Positions 35,201-45,223 of a stretch of DNA of 64,000 nucleotides are shown here, in pieces. Within the stretch, counting starts at the first letter, position 1. Each line of letters starts with the position of its first letter. The notes beneath the pieces are model-generated. The model did not search any database and was not told where the DNA came from. It saw nothing but the letters and a program-made list of their open reading frames with translations. This DNA is from Omphalotus guepiniiformis (lineage: Eukaryota > Basidiomycota > Agaricomycetes > Agaricales > Omphalotaceae): positions 2,604,001-2,668,000 of the forward strand of contig JAQOOI010000064.1 of the NCBI GenBank assembly GCA_028554645.1. The letters are read 5' to 3'. Made by a program: the position numbers and the translations under genes.

Positions 35201-36425
35201 TGTTCATCACTCGCTGGGCGTGGGGATTAGATATATGAGCAGCATAGGCGGGAACATGGGAAGCCTCTTCGTTGGATTTGGGATCGGTCGTGTAGATGGG
35301 ATTAGCCTTTGAAAGTGATTTTGAGGAGGACTCGGCGATAGACGAATGTGTGGTCGGAGCATCCTTCTTCGTAGAGAGCTGAGCAGTTTTCGAAGAGGGT
35401 TTTGATGGAACAACAGTCACTGCAGCGGGGATTGTAGACGCCTCCCCTGCAGAGTTGGACTCTATCTCTTTGATGAAGTTGGCTGTTACAGGCTGCTTTG
35501 AGGTTGTGCCAGCAACCGCAGACCCCAGATTCGACACGTTCTTGCCCCTAGACTTCGACGGGGATTTCTTCCGTGGACTAACAGATATTGGGGCATCCAT
35601 AGTGAACGTCGGGATAGGAGGGCGAGTTTTGGACGCAAAGCCGTTATCGAGTAAACCTCTTTGGGTAGATTTGATCCCTTGAGTGTTCTCCGAACGATCA
35701 CTAGGTCGGAAGATATAATCTGTCCAGGGTAGCAAAACACCCTTTTTCGCACTATCCATAAGCCATTCTGGTCTGACGACTCGCATGTGCTTGAATTCCT
35801 GCATTTTTGCGGGAGTGAGAGAGCATGTTATGATGTGGGTTCTGGAAAGGGACGTTGAGTATAAATATGACTGAAAAGGGGTATTTCATACGACGTACAC
35901 GATAGACTTCTTGTCAAGGTAAGGCTGAAATACACCACCATGGCGTACAATAAGCTGCCGCAAGTCCTGTATTGACGGAATCGTCCACCCGTTTATCTAA
36001 CTCGACAATTGTATGAGCAACGTGAAACAAATTGAGTACTCGACGAGTACGCTCACATATATGGACAATTCACTGAATATCTGAGCTTCCTTTTGCAAAG
36101 TTTCATCTTCCGCTATTCCAGTATTCTGAATCTGCAATTTGGCACGCTTTCGCCTCATGTACTCCCCAAAGTCGCCAAAATGAGAAGCGCCGTAAACATC
36201 GTCTTGACTACTGAATTGTTGAAAGCTCGAAGTGCCATCTTCAATGTCCGTATGTGGACGTTTGTGAGATTGATGCGACGATTTATCGTCTTCTTCGCTC
36301 TTCGCGGAGTCTACATGATGGAGATCGCCAGGAAGAACAGCATGATTCAGAGCTTCAAGAAATGAGGAATCATCCGAGTCAAAGTAATCTGAAGAATTGC
36401 TGCCAGAAGGCGCAAGAGGCGCCAT
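32204..36425 (-). CDS. REV1: DNA repair protein REV1 (Y-family polymerase)
   Basis: Deoxycytidyl transferase and scaffold for translesion synthesis; nuclear. Domain order on the minus strand: an acidic N-terminus (MAPLAPSGSNSSDYF), the BRCT domain ending at VRPEWLMDSAKKGVLLPW, a long Ser/Lys-rich linker, the pre-catalytic segment FIEGFYKNSRLHHLSTWKAEL, then the polymerase core: VIMHCDFDCFFVSAG with catalytic Asp/Asp, GGNASTSEIASASYEARAFG, SVDEALIDVTSAV with the catalytic Asp-Glu pair, SIGISHNILLARLATRRAKP, LHGFGWSAKQKAIDKFG, and RSITLKVMKRDPTAPVEPPK in the little-finger domain. The C-terminus carries two UBM-like parts (FEALPEDVRKEL, FAILPRNIQREQI) and the Rev7/Pol-eta-binding helical domain (VVKWWYMLLKRYWPKYEWG). 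Several introns. Full length about 1,200 aa, apparently intact. It sits inside the inverted P450 pair. Confidence 0.95.
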
Positions 36426-36796
36426 GAGATATCATAATCGGAGTGAGTTAGTAGGTCAGAGAGGAAGAAGTGATGAGTCATTGGTCAACTGTCCAAACAT
36501 AGTCACGTGATAGCAAGCTTGCGTAAACTTGATTACACATAAGCTATATCATGGGTCTGTCAATGACTTGGGAGACCCGTATTTTCCCATTTCTCCGGAA
36601 AAACCGACGGCCTCTGGCTTCGAGACGAAGCTGATATGAAGATATGAATTGAACCGGAATTGAACGTTAAACTCTTGACAGCTCTTGACCCGACCGTCAA
36701 CGTCATCCGACGGCACAGAAATTCAAGACACGATCCATATCAACTCATTCTGTAACTCATATATACTCACGAAATGTTTGACTTTCCCTTTACACA
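36426..36796. promoter_or_regulatory. divergent promoter, REV1 / P450-4
   Basis: About 370 bp between divergent starts. A TATA-like catatatatac lies near 36757-36767 upstream of P450-4. The proximal part resembles the P450-3 upstream region only weakly, so the duplicated promoter has diverged. Confidence 0.5.
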
Positions 36797-39154
36797 ATGT
36801 ATCCCTTCTCTCAGCTCATAGCGCCTGCAGCTGCAGGCGTTTTGCTATATGGTCTCTACAGCTTCATTCATTATCTCTCGGCCACCAGATTCTTCACTCC
36901 TTTGCGTAAACTTCCCGGACCACCAAAGGATCAAGCTGCTTTCGTTTTTGGACATATCAAAGTTCTCGCTGCTTCCGTACGTGCTATCTGTACATTTCCG
37001 ACTTGCCAATGGTTGTGTTGCTGAACGTGATTGTACTTAGACCGGTGGTCCTTCGTCCTTGAGTGTAATGGAGCAATGGTTCGAAAGTTACGGATCGTCA
37101 TTCAGATCAAAGGGTTTCTTCTATGTATGTTCTCGCACAGGCGAATCCGGGAACTGGCGGCATTGATTTCTTTCTACCTGGCAGTTTGATCAGCTCATCA
37201 CGAAAGATACCAAGGCTATACAACACATTTTAACCCATGATCATATCTATCAGAAACCTCCACCTGCCCGGTATCTACTGAGAAGTATCATAGGCGAAGG
37301 TCCGTCGTGTTCTCGATGGTGTATTTTCAGCAAACCCAAAATCCGTAGGCGTTCTGTTCGCGGAGGGTGCCAAGCACAAGCTCCAGGTAAATCAAAGCCA
37401 TATATTTATACGTCAGGACTATTCATTCATATATTACCTCGCACAGCGTAAAGTCATGGTACATCGAGATGTTCTGCAGGCACGAACGAAACACAATATA
37501 CTCACTTCACAATTTAGAATCCTGCATTCGGACCAGGTCAAATTCGTGAACTTACCGAAATCTTTGTGGAAAAATCTGTCCAGGTACGTTACCTTCAAGT
37601 CATGAAACTTATGCGTTCTGTATCAAGCTGAGGCTGTCCAGCTTCGCGATATGTGGGTTGCCCAAGTCAAGAAGCAAAATGGAACTGTTGTTCTCGACGC
37701 ATATAATTGGCTCAGTAAAGCCACGCTAGACGTGATTGGGCTTGCCGGTTCGTCCAATCAATCTTTCCCCTGTTCAACCTCAATGTCGACTTCTAAACCT
37801 CTTTCCAAGGTTTCCACTACGACTTCAATGCCTTGAACGATCAAGGACACGTTAACGAGCTCGACAAAGTATTCTCTACGCTATTTCGTTCTGAAGGCGG
37901 GCCCTTTAGCCCTTGGCGGCTCGTACAGGCAAACACACCGCTTTTAAGAATTTTCGTGAGTCTTGCGTATGTCTTCCATTCGCATATCTCTGATAAAGCA
38001 ACCATTGAACTAGCCGTCTTTCCGCTCCAAAGCTGCCAAAGATGCTCAAGAAGCGATGGATCGGTTAGGACACGAATTTTTTCAAAGTAGTAAAGCGTAT
38101 CATACAGGTACAGGCGAAAAGGCGGAAAGTTTACGCGCTCGGGATTTGCTTTCGCTTTTGGTCAAGTCGAACATGAGTACTGAGCTGCCTGCTGATCAGC
38201 GGATGTTGGATGAAGATGTTGTATCGCGTACGTGTATATATGTTCTACACGAAATACCTGACTGAGAAAGATTTAGAGGTTCCTACATTTATCATAGCCG
38301 GTCACGAAACTACCAGCACCTCAACAACATGGGCATTACACGCACTTGCTGAACACAAAGACATACAGACTAGGCTTCGTGAGGAACTCCTTAGTGTCCC
38401 GACGGATACCCCCACCATGGACGAACTCAATGAACTGCCCTGCCTCGATGCTATAGTACGCGAGACTTTGCGGGTGTACTCTCCAGTAGCTACGGTGACT
38501 CGCTACGCAGTAAAGGACGACGTCCTGCCTTTAAGCCAGCCTTTCACCGATTCGGATGGGAAAGTTCATCATGAAATCATGTAATTTGGGACCATTCTTC
38601 TCCCGAGGCAAACAAAAGACTCAATTCATACATTTCTTTTCAGTATACAAAAGGGGCAAAGCATGATGCTGTCACTTGCAGGTGTCAACCGAGACAAATC
38701 ACTCTGGGGCGAAGATGCATTAGAGTTCAAGTATATTCTCTTCTCTTCGCAAGTACTATGTAACGTACTCATTACGGCTCTTTTACCCAGACCCGAGCGT
38801 TGGGAGAAAGTCCCTGAAGCCGTATCCTCTATCCCAGGCGTTTGGGGCCATCTCCTAAGTTTCCTAGGCGGTTCCCGTGCTTGTATTGGCTGGCGATTTT
38901 CTCTTGTTGAGTAAGTCTCAACTCCACATACATCAACGTGGTGTGTTTTCTGATCGTTTAAAACTCCTTTCACTACCAGGATGAAAGCACTCTTATTCGC
39001 TCTAATCCGATCTTTCGAATTCGAGCTTGCGATTCCGGTGGAGGACCTCGTTGTTAAGAGGGAAGCGCCTGTTCTGCGTCCGTCGTATAAGTCTGGGGAT
39101 AAGAGTCTCACTCAATTGCCTCTGCGTATCAAGCTTGTGGACTCTTCAGCTTGA
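36797..39154 (+). CDS. cytochrome P450 (P450-4)
   Basis: Near-twin of P450-3, in the opposite orientation; about 560 aa. Visible in order: anchor [20 protein letters not shown], hinge [68 protein letters not shown] (I-helix), ExxR in [18 protein letters not shown], and heme loop [17 protein letters not shown]. The last exon ends [10 protein letters not shown] with the stop at 39152-39154. All exons seem intact. The stretch [15 protein letters not shown] is nearly identical to its counterpart in P450-3, which suggests recent duplication or gene conversion. A degraded retroelement and then the AstC-type cyclase follow on the same strand. Confidence 0.9.
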
Positions 39155-39482
39155 AATTGTTGGGATGCTAAGGGAATGTTATATGCAGCTTTGTTTAGTT
39201 TGGTATTTATTGGACTTCTTCTTGGAACCTAGGTCAATATACTTCTACTCCACTCCCCCTACTCGAGATATAACTCTGAGATTGGTATTCTACCGTGAAA
39301 ATTGTCAGCTGACGGTTGAATATTTGAATATTAAAGCTACGTAGATCAGTGTATGCATGGTCTGCCTATTTGAACAGAACTCAGTCGGTCAGCCAAAGTT
39401 CCCACGGTTTCTGTTCTCGTAGTAAAGACTCGTACTTGCATTTGAATCCTGTTTGAATCCAGGCTATTTTTACAAGCTAGGC
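39155..39482. other. 3' flank of P450-4
   Basis: No gene is recognised. The stretch leads into the first copy of the direct repeat. Confidence 0.45.
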
Positions 39483-39895
39483 TTCAATGCAGTGTAGCTT
39501 GACCTGAAACACGTCTATGAAAGCCCTCGGTAGAAGGGTAATCTCATAGAGGGTACGACCTCCTCTGACCTCCTTCAAGGAACTTTAACTTCGCTTCTAA
39601 TATTAGTAACTTAGGCTTGATCACAACTGAAGCGGCGCCGGTGTCAACATGAAGCTAGGATCCGATGTACATAGAGTGATGAAACCTTTTGCACACAAGT
39701 CTTCAATATGCGTATCTCCTTTCAAGTGCATGTGGCAGACCGACACTGGGAGACCGACCTTGACGATCTTGAAACGTACTCAAGGAATATTACCCTTGCC
39801 TTACCACGACGACCCATCAAACCTCCAGTTTGTACTGCTTGGGCATACACCTGTTTCAGGAATAAATGACGGAAAGGCCTGATTGATGGAAGGTT
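39483..39895. repeat. direct repeat, copy 1 (about 410 bp)
   Basis: The block starts ttcaatgcagtgtagcttga and ends ctgattgatggaaggtt. A second copy lies at 40445-40836, and a shorter diverged copy of its first about 75 bp at 43067-43141. Copy 1 has small insertions relative to copy 2 (for example tagaag in the reading cctcggtagaagggtaatc). Parts read like degraded protein (LPYHDDPSNLQFVLLGHTPVSGINDGKA split over the block), consistent with retroelement origin. Confidence 0.8.
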
Positions 39896-40444
39896 CTCAC
39901 TACGCCACATGAACGGCAGATCCTACTACAGGTGGCTCCTTCACACCTTACACCACAAATCCATCCATATCAAACACACGAAAGCCCACACCGACAGCTC
40001 ATCCATACCATCCCAAATTAACTCGGAAGCAGATCATTACGCGTCGACGAGTCAAAGATATCTTGACAGTACACCATCCGCACCCATTCCAATATTCTAT
40101 ATGGACGACTACACCCTCCGATCCCAAACCTTAGGCTGGATCAAATCGAGTACGACTCACTATGTGCAGCAGGTGATGGAAAGGGATATGGCGAAGAAGC
40201 TAGCGGCGCCTCACACACCCTCCGGATGTCAAAGTGGCTATATGAGTCACGCCCCCCGCTCGAATTCCCATACACGAAAGCGTACTCAGCGTACTCAGCT
40301 ACGATACAACTCTACGCACGCTCCGGGCAGCTCGCGACGGCAGACACACTAGCCAGAAGAGGGAAAAAATGACGAAACCCTCGCGAAACGCCTCGCATCC
40401 GACAGAGTAAGAGGACATGCATCATATCTTCGTCAAATGTCAGA
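39896..40444 (+). mobile_element. retroelement relic with RNase H-like part
   Basis: Between the two direct repeats lies a decayed coding fragment. It includes LLHTLHHKSIHIKHTKAHTD, SQINSEADHYASTSQ and a downstream MDDYTLRSQTLGWI, and finishes with a HHIFVKC remnant. The pattern of HTKAHT followed by NSEADHYA is that of the RNase H end of fungal retrotransposon polyproteins, with a CCHC-like cysteine/histidine tail. Frameshifts and stops show that it is dead. No reverse transcriptase motif survives, so the element class (LINE versus other) is not settled. Confidence 0.65.
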
Positions 40445-40836
40445 TTCAATGCAGTGTAGCTTGACCTGAAGCACGTCTATGAAAGCCCTCGGGGTAATCT
40501 CATAGAGGGTACGACCTCTTCTGACCTCCTTCAAGCTCTAACTTCGCTATCAATACTTAGGCTTGATCACGACTGAAGCGGCGCCGGTGTCAACTCGAAG
40601 CTAGAATCCGATGTGGAGGGATGAAACCTTTTGCACACAAGTCTTCAATCTGCCTATCTCCTTCCAAGTGCAAGTGGCAGACCGACACTGGAGACCGACC
40701 TTTACGATCTTGAAACGTACTCCAGGAATATCACCCTTGCCTTACCACGACGACCGACCAGAGCTCCAGTTTGTACTGCTTGGGCATACACCTGTTTCAG
40801 GAATAAATGACGGAAAGGCCTGATTGATGGAAGGTT
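40445..40836. repeat. direct repeat, copy 2 (about 390 bp)
   Basis: Second copy of the block at 39483-39895, in the same orientation and nearly identical over most of its length. It starts within the last bases of the RNase H-like relic. Confidence 0.8.
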
Positions 40837-41191
40837 GTCCGGAACAGTGTATCACGAACTTGAATAGGTACTGTCAACTAAGCGCAAAAAACATTTTGTA
40901 ACTCGTTATAGGCTCACCACGCGAAGTACTAGAAGGAGCGGTCGACTCAGATACACCTCTCAATCTCAGGTTTTTCTAAGTAGTTCTTTGCTGATCTACC
41001 GGGACCGCCTGGACGCACAAAGCTGTGTTCCTCGCACCACCAAATCCCGGGCTTTTATCGTACATCCAAGACCCGTCGTCGTTTGACTCTTCCGGCAATG
41101 TCGCAGCTCAGCTCCCGTTTCCGGTCACCTTATCAGGCAAGTACAAAAGCTGCATGCTATGAGGTCGCTCCTCACCTGCAATTCACCTCCA
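40837..41191. promoter_or_regulatory. promoter of the HAD-type cyclase
   Basis: About 355 bp between the repeat and the cyclase. An in-frame upstream ATG lies at 41159, 33 nt before the preferred start. No CTCGGGATA element was found here. Confidence 0.45.
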
Positions 41192-42800
41192 ATGTCCTTC
41201 ATACCTTCTGCTAAGTTCAACACTTTGATTTTCGATATCGGAGACGTTCTTTGCACTTATTCACCCTCCACAACGAATCGGACAGTCTCCCCGAAACTCT
41301 TCAAAAGCATCCTGTCGTCTTCGATATGGCTTGAATACGAGAGGGGAAAGCTATCGGAAGATAGCTGCTACGATCGAATCGCTGCGATCTTCGATATCGA
41401 CGTCGAACAGCTGCGACTTGCCATCCGTCAAGTGCGCGAATCTATAACCTTCACGGACGCGATGACATCCCTTATCCATGATATCAAGCACCAGTCCCTA
41501 GGGCATCTTCGCCTCTTCGCTATGTCCAACATATCCTCTGCTGATTTTGATTACGCTTCCACCAAGTTCGATTTCTCGGTTTTCGACGGAGTATACACAT
41601 CCTGCGCTGCAGGAAACCGTAAACCAGACCTTGAATTCTATAACCATGTCTTATCGGAAATAGGTGGTGACCCACATAGCATGATCTTCGTCGACGACAA
41701 GGTAGAGAACGTTCTATCGGCGTGTTCTTTTGGGATTCATGGAATTGTGTTTGACAATCCGGACAATGTTCGACGTATTTTATACAACCTTCTCGGGGAT
41801 CCAGTGGCTCGGGCTCGTAAGTACCTGAAAGAGAATGCAGGTCGCTTGGACACTGTTACCGCTACTGGCAGTACCCTCAACGAGAACATTTCACAATTGC
41901 TCATACTTGAAATTACCGGTGACCGGTGAGTCGAACGACTTTTTAGTGTTGCATAGTGGTCAAGCCCTCCCGTTGTAGCGATCTTATTCAATTGGCCAAC
42001 CATTCCCGCATCTGGAATTTCTTTTACGGTAGGCAGCGTCCTTCTTCGAGTTTAACCTTTTGCTCACTGTTCAAATCAGGCAAAAGCAGTGCCCTCGCTA
42101 CTTTTCCATGCGACTTAGGCACCACGTCACTGGCTTTGACCACCTTAAAAGTGACTAGAGACATCGTTCTGTCAGTCATGGAGGAAATGTTGGAGTATCT
42201 GAGTATTGATGGCATTATCCTAGTAAGTATCGGAGGCCATTGATCTAATTATCAACGCTCAAAAGATTGCAAAAGACATACTTTGACCATAACCGACCCT
42301 ATTTTGACCCGGTCGTCTGTGTTAATGTCCTGCATCTCTTCTATAGCCACGGACAAGGTTACCGCCTCAAATGCACTCTCACATGGGTATACAATGTTCT
42401 CCTGAACCGTGCGTACATGCATGGTACCAGGTTCTACGACGGGCCTGAGCCTTTTCTCTACTTCCTTGTCCGGCTGTTGCGAAAAGTAGATGACGCCGAG
42501 CTCCACAATCTTCTCTCTCCATTGCTGAAAGATCGCATTCAGGAGCTCGTTGGACTCAGTGGCAATGCCATTTCTTATGCTATGCGCATCATCATCTGTG
42601 ATTTCGTAGGCATCCGCGATGAACCTGACTTGCGCGCGCTTTTGACTTTGCAGTGCGAAGACGGCGGGTGGGAGATGGGGTGGATGTACAAGGATGTGAA
42701 GACAGACGTCCAACTTGGAAATCGTGGATTGACGACTGCGTTAGCGATCAATGCGATTTATATGATGATGGGAAGGGAAAATAATGTTTCTAAACATTGA
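41192..42800 (+). CDS. AstC-type HAD/terpene cyclase (drimane-type)
   Basis: Fusion of a haloacid-dehalogenase-like domain and a terpene-synthase beta domain, as in AstC-type drimanyl or albicanyl diphosphate synthases, which cyclise farnesyl diphosphate by protonation. Exons 41192-41925, 41979-42028, 42080-42222 and 42276-42800 join to 483 aa with exact frame. HAD motifs: FDIGDV near residue 12-17 (nucleophile Asp kept, the +2 acid is Gly), MSNIS, GNRKPDLEFY (Lys) and IFVDDKVENV. Beta-domain landmarks: ITGDRDLIQL, RIWNFFYGK, then PCDLGTTSLAL, YFDHNRPYFDPVVCVNVLHLF, RAYMHGTRFYDGPE, LQCEDGGWEMGWMYK and GNRGLTTALAI. Family members are expected to have DxDTT where this protein has D-L-G-T-T: the middle Asp, the proton donor, is Gly. 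The protein is otherwise complete. It may be inactive, or the reaction may differ. The 41159 ATG would add 11 residues. Confidence 0.88.
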
Positions 42801-43599
42801 TTAATCTGAAAGGGATATACATGTATATAAGTTATCATTAAGCAGACGAATGGTGATCATTGTAACTACAGTTCAAGTACTAGCTATGTAGACTCTAATT
42901 TCCCGAAGCCGGTAATTAAGCACGTGGGACCCAAGCCGGTTATTTATGTCGTTTCTGTCCAGGGACCGTACCGTAATACACTTCCTTCCTTCCTTCCTTG
43001 CGATTTCCCTTGAATTTCCGCCTAGTCAGCATTCGGGCTTGTGGCCGCAGTGACAATGTGGCGGCTTCATTGCAGTTTGAGTACACCTGAAGCACGTGTA
43101 TGAAATCAAGCCCTTGGTAGAAGGGTAATCTCACATGGACAGGTCACCATGTAAGTTGTTTTAACTGCTGGTATAACCATTTTATAACCTGTAGCCATTG
43201 AATATCCTCAGGCTACTATCTCTCGTTTTCGAAAAAAAGAATTGAAAGTGATACTTTCGGCTGGATTGACCGAGTAACTCGGGATACACTATTCAAAACC
43301 AGATGTCTATCCAAGATACACCCGGTGTGGAACAGACTTTCTCCGTACGTCGATATCCTACTGCGCATTTGCTCACTGGAATCAATTCAAAGTATAGTAC
43401 TATTGGTTGTACACACCGGGTAGCTCGGGATATACTTCTCAAGACTAGATGTATGCGTAGGAAGGCTTAGGACCGCTGCCTTTCCATTCAACGTTTTTCC
43501 AAAAATTCCGATGTACCGGCAATTGCAACACCTTATCGTCCAAACGTTTCGCTCATTATAAATACAGGGCATGGAAGAATACAGGATGCCATACAGAAG
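42801..43599. promoter_or_regulatory. cyclase 3' flank and ER-C promoter
   Basis: It contains a short CTTC microsatellite at about 42981-43000, the diverged repeat fragment at 43067-43141, two CTCGGGATA elements (43278-43286 and 43434-43442), the second shared element ATTCCGATGTACCGGC at 43505-43520 followed by AATTGCAA, and a TATA box TATAAATA at 43557-43564, about 36 bp before the ER-C start codon. Confidence 0.65.
43067..43141. repeat. diverged third copy of the direct repeat
   Basis: Shares ttcattgcag, acctgaagcacgtgtatgaaa and ggtagaagggtaatctca with the blocks at 39.5 and 40.4 kb. It is truncated after about 75 bp. Confidence 0.6.
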
Positions 43600-45048
43600 A
43601 TGTCTTTGAACTCTGAGAACAAACCTGCTCAACAGAAGGCGCTCATCTTACCTTCCGTCGGTGAATCCTACACCGTCACCACTAGGCCTATTCCGGTACC
43701 CGGACCAGACAACATCCTAGTCCGCATCGAAGGAATTGGACTGAACCCTGGCGAGTGGAAGGCCCAGAGAGGCGTCTTTGTTCTTCCACCGGAATGCTAT
43801 CCTTTGATGTTTGGCACGGACGGAGCTGGGACTGTTGTTCAAGTTGGAGCCAACGTCAAGCGCGTCGAGGTTGGTGATAGGGTGTAAGCTAACCTTTCTT
43901 TCGTTATGAGAGTTTCGTTCTAAGGCTTGGTGTATCTTTCAGGCTTTTTCAGGGTAATTTGGATTTTTAATGATTTGTTTCATCTCCCTGAGTCCTGACG
44001 CCTGCGTTCCAGGGTGGATCACAGATCCAGATTTAAGCAGTCACCAACAATATGCGGTCGTTTTGATGGACTTTATCACCAAGGTTCGTAGCTCAAACCC
44101 CAATCGTTCTCGCCAGGATCTGTTCTCACATAGTTTACTTCTTCGCCTACAGCTTCCTCCTCAAATTTCGACGTTAGAGGCATCTTCTATCCCTCTCGCG
44201 CTCGGTACAGCAGCTTTCGGCCTATGTCTTCCTATGCCCAATATACATGGCCGATTCGCCTTAATGAACGAACCTGAGCGAGGCGGTGCAGCTTTGAAAC
44301 AGTTTTGGGATGACGATGCAAAGGATTTCTATCGAGATCAACCTATAGTCGTCCTCGGAGGCTCTTCCAGCGTGGGTCAATATGGTCAGTGGATCGTTTC
44401 TTTGGTTGTGTGTATTGACTGCTTACATGGAGGGACTCGTTCATTTACTTATATCCAGTCATTGTAATCGCAAAGTACATGGGATATTCACCTATCATCA
44501 CAACCTCCTCACTCAAGCATGCAGAGTATCTCCGTTCTCTCGGGGCGACACACACCTTTGACCGAAACATCTCTGATTCGGAGCTCGCGACGGAGATCGA
44601 GAACATTCTCACCGTTCAAGGCAGTGGAACCGTTCAACCGTTGAGACTCGTCTACGACTGCGTCCATTCGCCCATTACACAAGTACAAATTGACCTAGTC
44701 TCTCCCGGAGGCACTCTGCTTACCGTCAATCCTGTCCCGGACGAGTTGGCGAGTCCCAGCGAGAATCGGAGGGCTACTATGGCGACAGGTGTTGCACATT
44801 TGAACAGAGAGGTTGGGAAGGGAATGTATGCGAAGCTGGAAGAATTTTTGCAGAAGGGAATTATCAAGGTTTGCCGTTTACTTTCATGTGAACCGGGTGT
44901 CAGTGATGAGGTCTGATGTCAATCTATGTAGCCATTAAGAATTGAAAAGTTGCCAGGGGGTTTGGGCGGAATTGCGGATGGATTGAGAAGGTTGGAGTTG
45001 GGGCAAGTGAGCGGTGTGAAGTTGGTTGCTGATCCAAGGGAAACATGA
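43600..45048 (+). CDS. ToxD/LovC-like enoyl reductase (ER-C)
   Basis: Paralogue of ER-B and ER-D, with the same exon plan. Exon 1 starts MSLNSENKPAQQKALILPS at 43600 and gives PVPGPDNILVRIEGIGLNP and GTDGAGTVVQVG. The 11-nt microexon is 43943-43953 and gives LFQ. Then WITDPDLSSHQQYAVVLMDF, SIPLALGTAAFGLCLPMPN, and the NADPH loop VVLGGSSSVGQY. The C-terminal half has THTFDRNISDSELATEI, LVSPGGTLLTVNPVPDE, and the last exon ending at a stop at 45046-45048. Intact. It follows the cyclase on the same strand, 800 bp away. Its promoter has two CTCGGGATA elements and a clear TATA box. A methyltransferase relic faces its 3' end, as at ER-A, so ER-A and ER-C probably descend from one duplicated block. 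Confidence 0.88.
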
Positions 45049-45118
45049 GCTGGATGTAAGTAGGCTAGCTTATGAAAAGCTGACATTTGATGTCTTTTGA
45101 AAGCCACGAGGAACCTGA

Positions 45119-45223
45119 GTTTTGTACGCAGATAGCCTTCATGTTACGCTCTTTCGTGTTATAATTGTCGACCATCCTTTCACTGATATCGACAATCGCG
45201 ATGAACTTGATACACGGCGCAGA
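45119..45223 (-). pseudogene. methyltransferase relic next to ER-C
   Basis: About 35 codons read APCIKFIAIVDISERMVDNYN, then TKERN and MKAICVQ (minus strand). This matches APYIKSIVGVDISEGMVDKYN and the MKAVCIQ segment of MT1. The flanks show no other part of the gene. It is tail-to-tail with ER-C, the same arrangement as the relic beside ER-A. Confidence 0.7.

Noticed and set aside
30990..36425. Idea that RPL10A or REV1 is a self-resistance copy of a cluster target
   Set aside because: Both look like ordinary single housekeeping genes with normal sequence and no duplicated partner in the window; there is no evidence for resistance.
36820..36840. Perfect palindrome cgcctgcagctgcaggcg near the start of P450-3 and P450-4 (and partly P450-2), first considered as an operator
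   Set aside because: It encodes the conserved APAAAG of the membrane anchor in each P450. It is explained by coding sequence and shared descent, although it could still be read as DNA by chance.
42981..43000. CTTC microsatellite
   Set aside because: A short simple repeat of a common kind; it shows nothing further.
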